DNA from: Spinacia oleracea
Lineage: Eukaryota; Streptophyta; Magnoliopsida; Caryophyllales; Amaranthaceae
Assembly (NCBI RefSeq): GCF_020520425.1
Contig: NC_079491.1
Span: 24,233,449-24,297,448, forward strand
DNA length: 64,000 bases
Reading direction: 5' to 3'
The translations under genes and the position numbers were made by a program. Shown piece by piece: positions 22,026 to 34,199 of the stretch. The notes below the pieces were generated by a model. That model saw only the letters and a list, made by a program, of their open reading frames with translations, did not search any database and was not told the origin of the DNA. The stretch's first letter is position 1. Every line of letters begins with the position of its first letter.

Positions 22026-25019
22026 GTCGAATGACAAACACTAAGCTCCCACTGAGTTTTGCAACTCTCTAGATATTTTATGAAAAGTTATTCTGAAATT
22101 ACTTTTCAAAAGCTTTGACGAATTTGGTTTAGTTTGGTGGTAGTTGAGCATTTTGTTTTAGAAATTATAGGAAAAGTCTTTATGATTCATCATTGATCGA
22201 ATCAAGTACTAATCGACTTCGATCATTCCAACTTAGATATGCCATATCTTATGGACCTAGATTGTGAAATTACAACACACAATCATTGATGATCATATTT
22301 GGTCTCAAGTAATCATCAACATGATCTAACCTAGATCTTTATGATTTCTTGCCAAGTGGATTTTATACTTCTGAATCTTTGAACTAGCCAAACAGATTCA
22401 ACTTATATCACATTTGAGTAAATAAACCTATATTCACTCAAATCCATGTGAAATAATAAAGTCATAAAATCTTTCTTTAGCTTTGAACTCTATTGTCTAG
22501 GCGTTCTAACAATAGTTCATATCTTTTGTTACTTTCAACAAGTAAGACTAGTCGTCTTAAATTGATCTAGAAATCAATGAACTTTCAAAAGTCCATCAAA
22601 ATAGAGCTTTTGAAGTTTAACTTATTGATATGGTCTAAGCAACAATGCCAAAGATTAGTGGAACTCAAATCAAGGGTTTGATTTGAACCTTAGTAAAGTT
22701 CTTTAAAGAGTTGTTTGTTTTAATCAAGCATATTGACTCAACCTGTAATTGACCATTTCATTCAAATAAACAAACAAACATTGTTTTTGTTCTTTTGAAT
22801 GTGAGTCTTTCTGTGTTTGAAACAGAAATTTAGGTATGCTGATTATGGAACAAAGTAGCCATTAAGTTCCAGCCTTTGAAAGGACTTAAAACAAACTAGA
22901 TGACCCTACAATTAATGTAGCAATGCCATGCTTCATTTCCCACTTGTAGGTCATTAGTGTATCCTAGCTTCCATTGTTTGAGTTATTACCGAAGTAAGAA
23001 CCTCAAGCGGTATATGATACCAAGGAAGTTTGATTGCTAGGTCACTTCTCTTTAAACATAAACTTATAGGTAGAAACAGAATCGTAAATTCCTTTCATTT
23101 GTTCCTCGTTTTCCTATTTCTTGTACCTTTCTTATAGTCTTAAGAATTGAATTCTTTAGTGTTGACTTTTATACTTTGTTAGACATGTCCAATGTCACCA
23201 ACAAGGTTCTTTACCATTTTAATTTATGTTGAATATTTTGTTTCAACTAGATGATCTTACCAGAAGCTTCTAAAGTTCTCTAAGCATCGATCTATTCGAA
23301 TGTCTAGGGACTAGACTCATTCGAGAATTAAATGGACAACGATATTAGGTTGTTAACCATTGGTAAGGCTGAGCGTTTAAACTCAATGCTTTACGATCTC
23401 AAAACTACATTGTATTTTGAATTCACAAGCACCAATTGGTTTGCCATTCGATTTTGATATTCGAAAACAACCATAAAAGTCGCTATAAGAAACGTACACT
23501 TTAAATTGCTCACTTTCTCTCATTTCCGTGAATCGTTCTTGGATTCACTACCAATCGAGGAAATTTACTGTTACCTTTCTAAAAGGATTTATTGCAGTGC
23601 AAGATATTTAATTATAAACAATAATTAAAACATTCATTGAAGCATGCAAAGTCTAAACATTTATCATGAGTAATAACTTGAAAATGAAAGCAATCATGCA
23701 ATCTAAGCAAGTCATTAGCATTTTATTCGAATTATGTGTTCCGGCAGGTGTGAATAAAATGATTCCAAGATCCTAAAATCATTGAAGAACTAAGCACAGT
23801 TTGTCGACTTAATCCTAGAATATCTTAGGTAAGCAAAAGCCTTTTGCTAATAGTCTAGAAACTATTCTTGGTTGATAGGTACGTCTAAGAACTTATTAGG
23901 TAAACCTATCGAATTTGCCACGACATAAAAGGACTCCTTACTTATATCGTTGAGTTTCACCAAAACTAACATGTACTCACAATTATTTGTGTACCTTGCC
24001 CCTTTAGGACCAATAAGTAACACCTCGCTGAGCGAAAACTATTACTAGATTGATGTAAAGGATATCCAAGCAAGTGTATATTTTGGCATGGCACCTTTTA
24101 ACTCAATTTTTAAGTTTGGAACTTTAAGGCTCTTACTATGTTGGTTAGATTTTAAGTGAACTAAAATCCTTAATCATGCAACATAATCAAGCTTTTGATC
24201 TCATGCAATTTAAGACATATTTAAAAGCAATAAATAACTTAAAACATGCATAAGATATTTGTGATCTAGTATGGCCCGACTTCATCTTGAAGCTTTGACT
24301 TCAAAGTCCGTCTTGAAAATCTCCGTGGGAGGCACCATTTTCTTCAAATAGGATAAGCTATAACTAATTACAACTATTTGATGGTTCGCAGACCATATTT
24401 GAATTGAAAAATAACTTTGGTACTTTAGACCAATTACATTCAAATTAATGGTACGCAGACCATATTTTCTATCCTATTTGGGCCATACTAGTCACTTCAT
24501 AATCTGCAAAACAGTACATATACAATATATACCATTCACCCATTCATTATCATGAATGGCCCATATAGCTGGTTAGTAAAACACATTATGCATCACGTAA
24601 ACATTTGCAGCAATTAATCAAGGGCACCAATAATCTACCAATTATTCAGTCCTTATTAATTCTAATCAAGTTGTTTTAACCTTAAGGATTTGTAGACCTA
24701 ATCAAGAGTTTATGACTAAAAAGCGCTCCCACTTAAACCAATAAATTCATATGCTTTACCAATTTTAAACATAAAAATGTATTTCTAGTCTAACCGGAAA
24801 CATACAAATTTAATTAAAATTTAAAGCTCATATAAATTTATAATTGAATCCAAAAAATTTAATTTAATTTCAGTCGTATTTAAATTAACTCATGATTTTA
24901 ATTTTAGTAAAATAATTAGAATAAATAACATTTATTATAATTATAATATTCAAAATTAAAATCCAAGAAAATAATTTAAATTATTAATTTTAAAATTAAT
25001 TAAAATTACGTGAACTGAA
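22026..25019 (-). other. Internal region of the copia-type element, no gene seen
   Basis: About 3 kb between the duplication and the GC-rich block. No open frame of note on either strand. Confidence 0.6.
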
Positions 25020-25740
25020 ATTTTCAAATTAAACATTCAAAACGATCTAATCGTAACGCAAACACCCTACGCGTTGCACGCCCATGGGCCGTACGCACAC
25101 AGCCATTGCTGGCCATGTGCGCGCAGCCCATGCGCTCGTCGCATAGCTGCTGCTTCCCTATCGCAAGCCTCCGCACGCATTGATGCTCGCTGCGCGCGCC
25201 AGCGCTCATCGCAAGCGAGCTATCGCTCGCTGTGCGCGCGCGCGACATCGCTCGCTGGGCGCGCGACATCGCTCGCTGGGCGCGCGAGCCATCGCTCGCT
25301 GGGCGCGCGACATCGCTCGCTGGGCGCGCGACATCGCTCGCTGTGCGCGCGAGCCATCGCTCGCTGGGGCGCGACATCGCTCGCTGGGCGGGCGACATCG
25401 CGCGCTGTGCGCGCGAGTAATGCTGGGCGCAGCGCTCGTGGCACGCGAGCTTGCGCTCGCTGCGCGCGAGGCTGCGCGCTCTTGTGCGAGGCAGCGCGCG
25501 TTGTGGCGCAGCTCGCTTGCTGCCCACATGCGACTGCCTTGGCTCGCCCTTCGCCCATGCCCATTCGTTCATTGCTCGTGGCACACGACACAAGGCAGGG
25601 CTGCTGCCTTGTGCTCGTGCACTACGCCCTTGCTCATTGCATTCGTGCCGCACGGGCGACGAGCTCCCTTGCTCGTCGTCGCATGCCCGCATTATACAAC
25701 ACCCCTTAAGGGTAACACGAAGCGTCCATTGCTTCGTGCG
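25020..25740. repeat. GC-rich minisatellite in the element leader
   Basis: Abrupt GC-rich island in AT-rich DNA. The core at about 25215-25420 is tandem CATCGCTCGCTGGGCGCGCGA-like units of about 20-30 bp with variants. It opens long frames on both strands that encode Arg/Ala/Ser repeats and have no gene character. It lies in the 5' leader side of the minus-strand LTR element. Confidence 0.82.
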
Positions 25741-26423
25741 TGCAAGTTATATGAACGAATCGCATAAAAATTTAAAATTTATATTTAAAATTAATGACAA
25801 ATTAATAAATAATATTAATTTCATAATTTTAGGGCGAAAAATCGAAAATTTATTATCCAATTGATTTCCGATTGTTATGGATTCAAGTCTAGGTCATAAA
25901 AATTTAAAATTTATCGTAAATTTACAATTTTTATGGTGGTTTTTAATCATAGGTTTCTAATTAAATTACAATTAATTATGAAAATCAAATTAATTCTAAA
26001 TTATTCTAATTTTCAACAAATTAATCATAATTAATAATTAGATTGCATAATTAACAAGACTAGGCATTCAAACTTGTTAAACATATGCAGTAGGTCAATC
26101 AAAAATTCAAGATTTATCAACAAGAATCGCAAATATTTAATTTAACATCTTAAATTTACGAAATTTTGCATTCGAAAAACTAAAACCTTCGAAAAGTCAT
26201 AGTTAGGCTTCGAATTTGAGAATGCCTTTTACATGCGGAATTGACACAAAAATCACTCAATTCGGATGAGTAACGAAGAAACTGCCGAAAAACTGCGTAC
26301 GTATAATTAAATAAACGCAATTTGCAATTAATTAACAATTACGAAAATTAATCACCCCTTTTAATTCTTGCAAATTTGTAATATTTAACCATGTTCATGC
26401 AATTTAGATTATGAAAATAATAA
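25741..26423 (-). other. 5' leader of the copia-type element
   Basis: AT-rich leader between the GC island and the primer-binding site; no gene seen. Confidence 0.5.
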
Positions 26424-26440
26424 GGGGCTCGTGATACCAC
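26424..26440 (-). other. Primer-binding site next to the 5' LTR
   Basis: Minus-strand GTGGTATCACGAGCC directly follows the LTR end ...CCTAACA. TGGTATCA matches the 3' end complement of plant initiator-Met tRNA used by copia elements. Confidence 0.65.
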
Positions 26441-27884
26441 TGTTAGGTTATGATTCATATGACAATTCATAAATCATGCGGAAAAACCATAAACCCAGGA
26501 AAACATATTATTTACACATAATCATTTAGCATAGAATAGATGCATACTCTTTGTTGCGTGCCTTCCCTAGCTGCGCCCGAACCGAACAAGAACAAGTCTT
26601 TAGGACTCCAAGTGTCGTCCCTCCGTAGATAGTCCACAGCACGTCCGGATCCGCCTTAAGATTGACCAACTAGAATCGCCCTTAAGGTACTATTATTTTC
26701 GGCACTTTATAGGCAAATGTGTGACTGAATTTTTCTCTCAAAAACTCACTTTGAATACTTTGAAACTTGTGTTATAAATTGTGAGCCCTAGCCTCATATT
26801 TATAGCGGTATGGAAAGGGAATCGTAATCCTATTCAGATACAAATTAATCAAACCTAGAATCCTACAAGAACTCTAATTTAATTAATTTATCAAATAGAA
26901 TTAGGAATTTAATCATTAACCGAACTCTGCATGTTTTAGGAAACGTGCACGAACACAAACACTTGCACACACATGCACGACAGCCACGATGGGCCTAATG
27001 CTTGCGCGCGAGCAGCAGCCCACTCAGCGCCCGCGCGCGCTGCGCGCTGCGCGCGCTGTGCGCGCTGTGCGCTGCGCGTGCTGTGCGCGCTGTGCGCGCT
27101 GTGCGCGCTGTGCGCGCTGCGCGCTGCGCGCAGCCTGCTGGGCCTGGCCTTGCTGTTTGTGCGGCGCGCTTGGCTTGCTGGGCGATGGCCTGGCTTCGTG
27201 CTGGGCCTCGTCCGGCAGGCCTCGTCCGATGCTTATTCGTACGATGCGCTTCCGATTAAATTTTCCGATTCCGGAATTCATTTCCGATACGAACAATATT
27301 TAATATTTCCGATTCCGGAATTAATTTCCGTTTCGAACAAATATTTAATATTTCCGTTTCCAGAATTATTTTCCGATTCCGGTAATATTTCCGATTCTGA
27401 CAATATTTCCGTTTCCGGCAATATTTCCGATTCTGGCAATATTTCCATTTCCGATAATATTTTCCGATACGTACCATGTTTCCGTTTCCGGCAACATCTA
27501 CGACTTGGATAATATTTATATTTCCGATACGATCCATATTTCCGTTTCCGGCAATATCATCGTTTCCGGAGTATTCATTTCTTGCCTGTGACGATCTTAG
27601 CTCCCACTGAAACCAAGATCCGTCGGTTCCGAATATTCATAGATAGAGTATCTAATGCCATTAGATACTTGATCCGTTTACGTACTATTTGTGTGACCCT
27701 ACGGGTTCAGTCAAGAGTAAGCTGTGGATTAATATCATTAATTCCACTTGAACTGAAGCGGCCTCTAGCTAGGCATTCAGCTCACTTGATCTCACTGAAT
27801 TATTAACTTGTCAATTAATACTGAACCGCATTTATTAGACTTAACATAGAATGCATACTTGGACCAAGGGCATTATTTCCTTCA
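26441..27884 (-). repeat. 5' LTR of the copia-type element
   Basis: 1,444 bp, nearly identical to 14048-15482. The length difference lies in the GCGCTGTGC microrepeat. Confidence 0.92.
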
Positions 27885-28447
27885 AATATTTTTGCCATTA
27901 AAGTACTGCATTGCTGTCATCAAAAAAATTCCGCAATCTACACGATCAGGGTTATCTGATCTCCCAGCAAAGTCCAGAATTGACATTTCAAAATTTAAGC
28001 AATCAGCAGCAGCCGCATGGCCAATCTCTAGCAGAAACTGTGCAAATCCTTCAATAAGCAATGACACCATTGCCATATAATCATCATGAATCTTCTTACA
28101 CCAAATTATGTTGTCAACATAGACAAGACTTCTCTGATTTATGTTGACAATCAACAGAGAGAGGTGTTCTTGGTAAATAATGGGAAAGAAAAACTGCAAA
28201 TGAATCAAGGGAAAAAATTAAGAAAAATCAAACTAAAATATATAAAAACTTAACTATTTAATATCACAAATTAACTATTACATATAAAGGCATAACTACC
28301 AAAATACCAACTTACCATTCCCACATTTTTCAGATTGAATATGTGGTCATTGATTTGCACCCAATATTTCCAACTATTGATAAGTTCATCAATAATTTGA
28401 TTTAGAGATTCAGCTGACTTCGTCTTAAGAGCACCTTCAAGCTTCCT

Positions 28448-29272
28448 CTGGCATAAGCAAAAAACCAAATTTAATTAGAAAACGGTATAAACAAATTAAC
28501 TGAACTGAATACAAAACTAGGTACTTTCATGTGTAACTAATTGATGGAAAAGGATAACTAATTCATGGAAAAAGTTAACTAGTTGATAGAAATAGTTAAC
28601 TATTTGATTGCAAAAGTTAACTAATTGATAGCAAAAGTTAACTAATTGATAGAAAAAGTTAACTAATTGTACAACAAACTAACTGAAGTAAATACGAAAC
28701 TAGGTACCTTAATAGTATAACTAATTCATGGAAAAGGCTAACTAATTGATTGAAAAAGTTCACTAATTGATAAAAAAAGTTCACTAATTGATAGAAAAGG
28801 TTAACTAATTGATAGAAAAAGTTCACTAATTGATAGAAAAGGTTAACTAAATGTACAACAAACTACCTGAAATGAATACAAACCTAGGTACCTTAATAGA
28901 ATAACTAAGTCATGGGAAACTAATTGATAGAAAAAGTTCACTAATTGATAGAAAAAGTTAACTAATTGATAGCAAAAATTAACTAATAATACCACAACTT
29001 AATTGAAATGAATACAAAACTAGTTACTTTACAGTGTAGGTAATTGATGGAAAAACTTAACTAATTGTTTGAAAAGGTTAACTAATTGTCAGAACAAGTT
29101 AACTAAATGATTTAAAAAGTTAAAAAGTTAACTACTTGATGGAAAATGTTAACTAATTGATGTAAAAAAATAATAATTGTGGTAAAAAGATAAGTAACTC
29201 ATTATTTAAACGATACAACATAAAAAACTAAAGGACATTAATAAAAAAAAATTACGTAAAATAGAAACTAAC
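28448..29272 (-). repeat. Repeat arrays in Ulp1-gene introns, with higher-order block
   Basis: Units reading AAAAGTTAACTAATTGATAG on the plus strand. Four copies of the longer block, with AACTAGGTACCTTAAT-type markers near 28510, 28700, 28890 and 29010, are reverse complements of those in transposase intron 5. Confidence 0.85.
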
Positions 29273-30159
29273 CGTGTACTCAACACCAAAATAGAAATTG
29301 TTTTGTTCTTTATTCAACATGAACTGATTTTTGTTCAAGAAAATAGACCAAATCTCAACAATGTTGGATAATATATATTCCTCAGGATTCAAACATTGCA
29401 TTTCCTCCCTATTTATTTTGTGGAGCATCCCAAAAATAAAAACATCAGCCCTGTTACACAAAAATTAAAACAAATAAATAAGGAAAATATTAAATTATGT
29501 AAAAATCTCAACTAAATGACATATATAGTTAACTAATTCATCTCACAAGATAACTAATTGTTAACTTACCGTTGATCAAGTGCCTCATCATCCAAGAAAC
29601 AGAAGTCAATTACTTCTTTTTCCAGTCTCCTCAGACGACCGAGGGTCTTCGAAAATCTCTCCATTAACTCAGATAAGCAGAAGACTTCTTCTGTAGCAGA
29701 ACCAATGGGAAGACTGCTATAGAAACTCCTAGCTTCTCGTTCAGGTTCAGCATCTTGGGGAGCAACATTTCCAGAACCTTCAACATTTTTCTCAATTGGC
29801 CCCTTATCACCAGGCCCATTATCACCAGAACCCTTGTCAGCAGCACCAACATTCTCCTGAATTGGCCCCTTGTCAGCAGCACCATCAACAGCTTGAGAAG
29901 GAGCATTATCATCAACAGCATTATTTTCGTTTCTCAAGTGTTCAGCATAGGCAACAATTGAGTCAATTATCTCCAAAAACACAGGATCACTGTATCCTGG
30001 ACTGTCTGATAATTCTTGTCGCCGACTCTTTAACAAATTTATACGGTCCTTATGGAAACTGGACACAACATATAAATCGCGACAATATATTCTCATTGCC
30101 AATTGCAACTCCTTCACACAAAAAAAAAGAAAAATATTAAGAAAAGAAAACAATAGCTA

Positions 30160-31250
30160 AATAGTTAACTAATTGAATTATCTAAACAATTATATAATTC
30201 ATGGAAAAAGATAACTATTTGATGGAATACATTAACTAATTGCTGTATAAAGTTAACTAATTAAAGGAAAAGGTTAACTATTCGATGAAATAACTTAACT
30301 AATTGATGGAATGATGAAACTATTGGAAAAGTTCATTAAAAAATAAGTTCACTTATAGAGATAAATAGTTAACTAATTGATGAAATAAGATAACTAATTG
30401 CTGAAATAGGTTAACTAATTCATAAAACAAGTAACACTTGATTAACTACTTAATGGAAAAAGTTGACTAATTGCTGTAAAAACTTAACTAATTTAAGCAA
30501 AAGGTTAACTATTGTGAGATAGGTTAACTAATTGAATAAAAAGGTTTACTAATTCATAAAAAAGGTTAACTAATTGATGGTACAAGTTAACTAATTGAAT
30601 AAAAAGGTTTACTAATTCATAAAAAGGTTAACTAATTGATGGTACAGGTTAACTAATTGAATAAAAAGGTTTACTAATTCAAAAAAAAGGTTAACTAATT
30701 GCAAAATAGGAACTCCTTCACACAAAAAAAAGATAACTAATTGATGAAATACATTAACTAATTGCTGTATAACGTTAACTAATTAAAGGAAAGGGTTAAC
30801 TATTTGATGAAATAACTTAACTAATTGATGGAATGATGAAAGATTGGAAAAATTCATTAAAAAATAAGTTAACTAATTGATGAAATAAGATAACTAATTG
30901 CTGAAATAGGTTAACTAATTCATAAAACAAGTAACACTTGGTTAACTAATTAATGGAAAAAGTTGACTAATTGCTGTAAAAGGTTAACTAATTTAAGCAA
31001 AAGGTTAACTATTGTAATAGGTTAACTAATTAAATAAAAAGGTTTACTAATTCATAAAAAAGGTTAACTAATTGATGGTACAAGTTAACTAATTGAATAA
31101 AAAGGTTTACTAATTCATAAAAAGGTTAACTAATTGATGGTACAGGTTAACTAATTGAATAAAAAGGTTTACTAATTCATAACAAAAGTTAACTAATTGA
31201 CAAAATAGGTTAACTATTAAAAAGATTCATTAAATATGAACAAAAATAAA
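30160..31250 (-). repeat. Repeat array with a duplicated 560-bp segment
   Basis: Tandem AGGTTAACTAATTGATGG units. About 30165-30710 and 30725-31200 are versions of the same segment, including copied exon-edge sequence (ACTCCTTCACACAAAAAAAA at about 30108 and 30710). Array growth again duplicated an exon/intron edge. Confidence 0.8.
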
Positions 31251-31919
31251 TATGAACATTATCATGACTTACATCATCGCAGGTAGCTTGAATTTCAGCA
31301 TCTGTTTGAGCACTTTCCGGAATTTGAAACTCAATAATCCTGCTTCGGTCAGCTTGGGAATTACCCGGTGCACCTTCCGAAGCTTTAGCAGATGCAGCAG
31401 GAGCACCAGAAGCAGCACGAGCAGCAGAAGCAGAAGGAGCAGCAGAAGCTTCAGGAGCAGCAGAAGCTTCAGGAACCTCGAGTTTCAGGAACCTCGACTT
31501 TGATAGGGTTAAGACCCCCTAACAAATCAGCAAAAGTCTTAAACACGGGATAGCTGGTTATATCAACCAAAGCTACCCCAAAACCCATCATCTCTTCGGA
31601 AACCAGACGTTCAGTCACTTGTTCATCATTCCAATGTTGAACAAGTGGGATTTCCTTAGGGGGACTACACCCCGAAATAACGATCTTTGGAGATAAATTA
31701 TCTCCAAAAATAGAACACGGCCACCAACCTTTTCATTTTTGACACTCGCTCTCCACCTCTCGACAGCAAACCCAAGCTGGTTTAACACGTATTTACACCA
31801 ATTTTGTTTCACAATCTGTGAAACATCCTCAACAGCCTTCAAAACCTTGATGTCTAACAACCGGTTAGACGTAGGAGCCAAAAATACACCTATAAAAACA
31901 ATAAGATAATTACAGAAAT

Positions 31920-32190
31920 CAATAAGATAATATGTTAACTAATTCATAAAAATAGTTCACTAATTAATGTAAAAAGTTAACTAAATGATGAAGAAAGTTA
32001 ACTAAATGTAAAATAGGTTAACTGATTGATGAAAACAGTAACTAATGGATAAAAAAGGTAAACTAATTATTAAAATGAACTAATTATTAAAATGAACTAA
32101 TTAATGAAAAAAGAAGAATAATTAATAAAAAAAGGTAAACTAATTAATGTAAATAGTGAACTATAAAGGTAAATAACTTGAGCATGATTA
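31920..32190 (-). repeat. Short repeat array in a Ulp1-gene intron
   Basis: Degenerate GTTAACTAAATGATGAA-type units between the 32664-32207 and 31881 exons. Confidence 0.75.
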
Positions 32191-32689
32191 ATTTAGAAAT
32201 TTTTACCTAAAACATATACCACAAAGGCACGTTTAAAATCATCTCCACATTCATCTATTTTCAAAAAAGATTCCAACTCCGTCAAGGTGGGTGCCTGAAC
32301 AGTTGGTTTCTTGTGGAACTTCTCATTCCATCTTTGAATCATTTCATGGTTGGCATCTCCTTCAACCCGCTTTCTTGGCGTCTCTTGAACATCAAAATCC
32401 TTGTTCCATGGCAAGCCAAAGACGTCATAGACATCATAATCATATAACTGAACATTTTGTGTTTCTCCAAACTGGAGCATATGACCAACACAATTAAAAT
32501 GTTGAAGCAGCCATGGAACAAGGCGTGTGTTGACTTCATGAAGTCGAACACTCAACAAACCACCAAAACCTATCTCTTTAATGGCTTTCACTTTGTTTTC
32601 ATTCTTCTTTATAGAATTAAGAAGATTAATCAACGCCTCTGGTCTACAATTTAGTTTGTAACCCCTACACAAAACAAAAGAATTTAATT

Positions 32690-33600
32690 AATGAAAATAT
32701 TTAACTAATTGCTTAAGAAGTTAACTAATTGAAGAAAAAGGTTAACTATTTAATGAAATAGGTTAACTAACTGCAAAAAACTTCACTATTCATGCAATAG
32801 GTTAACTAATTGATAAAATAGGTTAACTAATTAATGGAAAAAGTTAACTAATTGCAGTCAAAAGTTAACTAATTATTGAGTTAACTAATTGCAGTCAAAA
32901 GTTAACTAATTAATGTAAAAGGTTAACTAATTAGTGAAAAAGTTAACTAATTAGTGGAAAGATTCTTTTTAAAAAAAGGTTAACTAATTACTGAAAAATA
33001 TTTAACTAATTGTGTTTAAAGGTTAACTAATTATTTTAATTACATAACTACTTCATATAGGTAAAATAATTTGTTTCAAAGCAAAAGTAATTAATTTAAA
33101 AATAAATAACAAATAGTCATACCTATCCAACTAATTAAACAGTGATAAATAACAGTTACAAAGATAGGTTAACTAATTGAAGAAAAAGGTTAACTATTTA
33201 ATGAAATAGGTTAACTAACTGAAAAAAACTTCACTAATCATGCAATAGGTTAACTAATTGATGAAATAGGTTAACTAATGAATGGAAAAAGTTAACTATT
33301 TGCAGTCAAAAGTAAACTAATTATTGAGTTAACTAATTGCAGTCAAAAGTTAACTAATTAATGGAAAAAGTTAACTAATTAGTGGGAAAAGTTAACTAAT
33401 TAGTGGAAAGATTCTTTTTAAAAAAGGTTAACTAATTACTGAAATATTTAACTAATTGCAGTCAAAAGTTAACTAAATTATGCAAAAATTTCACTAAATG
33501 TAAAATAATTTATGATAATTGCAAAATCAATTTTTAAATAGTCATACCTATCCAACTAATTAAACAGTGATAAATAACAGTTACAAAGATAGGAGTTATA
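32690..33600 (-). repeat. Repeat array in the first Ulp1-gene intron, duplicated
   Basis: Tandem GTTAACTAATTGCAGTCAAAA units. 32720-33120 and 33165-33590 are two versions of one segment. Both contain a copy of the splice-donor edge ATACCTATCCAACT, which also occurs at the true exon edge near 33600. Confidence 0.8.
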
Positions 33601-33661
33601 CCTATCCAACTCTACAACTTCCCCGCCATCTTCCGTATATTCTACTTTAACTTTCGACTTC

Positions 33662-33940
33662 CACTACAAGAATTTGTATCTTTAACGACAACCTAATTAC
33701 GACGGGTCAATAATCCCGTCGCAAAAGCTTTTTGCGACGGGGCAAACAACCAAACAATGACGGGAATAACCGTCGCAAATGTCATTTACGATGGGTTTAC
33801 GACGGATTTACGACGGGATTTCTATTAACGACGGCCCCCTTTTATGACGGGTTCGCGACAGGAAATCCCGTCGTTAATCAACAATTATTGGTCTTTCGCG
33901 ACGGGATTTTCCGCCGTTAATAGTACAATTTCTTGTAGTG
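33662..33940 (+). mobile_element. CACTA-type miniature element, copy 2
   Basis: CACTACAAGAATTTG...TTCTTGTAGTG, with TTC duplicated on both sides (33659-33661 and 33941-33943). 279 bp, strongly similar to 4703-4971, with better ends (CACTACAAG / CTTGTAGTG). It sits in the first exon of the Ulp1-like gene. Confidence 0.88.
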
Positions 33941-34199
33941 TTCTTTGGCCCCCTTCCAATTTTCCTCTCATCTGCACTCAGCTTTGGACTAGCTGGAATA
34001 TCTTCAGTCGGCCTTGAACTGCCTTCAACATCTTGACTCGACTTCCCAGCATCGTGATAATCAGATGCTTTGTTTGCATTTTTTGACCTCATTATGTGAA
34101 CTGAAACTATAAATGAATGTAGTTCAATATATTGCAATGCGCAAATAAAAAGAATGTGTAATGAACATAAGCAGTATAAATAGCAATACAAACAAAACA

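Larger units (their letters stand above)
14048..27884 (-). mobile_element. Ty1/copia-type LTR element inserted in the Ulp1-like gene
   Basis: Two LTRs, 14048-15482 and 26441-27884, each TGTTAGG...CCTTCA on the plus strand, are flanked by AATAT (14043-14047 and 27885-27889). The transcribed direction is minus: a primer-binding site like initiator-Met tRNA (TGGTATCA, about 26424-26439) adjoins the right LTR and a polypurine tract (AAGTGGGAGAC, 15483-15496) adjoins the left one. A reverse-transcriptase piece of copia type (KARLVAKGYKQIHG) lies at 20770-21042. The interior is otherwise without long open frames, so it is a broken element with many breaks. By eye the LTRs differ by about five substitutions in 1.43 kb plus one short repeat unit, a recent insertion (inferred well under one million years). 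Confidence 0.9.
12709..34092 (-). pseudogene. Ulp1/SENP-like cysteine protease gene of the MULE, interrupted
   Basis: Minus-strand gene whose family (peptidase C48) removes SUMO-type modifiers. Visible exons: 34092-33602 (split by the CACTA element), 32664-32207, about 31881-31260, about 30111-29570, 29450-29273, 28447-28316, 28193-27885 continuing at 14042-14025 across the nested LTR element, and 13227-12709 (stop). Early exons hold a DUF1985-like region (RGYKLNCRPEALINLL, YDVYDVFGLPW). The 28193 exon has the protease core: His in YQEHLSLLIV, Asp in VYVDN, Cys in VDCGIFL. The usual Trp after His and the Gln before Cys are not evident. The last exon is a basic coiled coil. Two frame changes lie in the 31.9-31.3 kb exon: a short C-run near 31660 and a 15-16-bp duplication near 31469-31498. 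Two insertions also break it, so the gene is dead here while the transposase is intact. Confidence 0.82.

Noticed and set aside
25024-25709. Several long open frames on both strands
   Set aside because: All arise from the GC-rich minisatellite, with overlapping Arg/Ala/Ser repeats in many frames.
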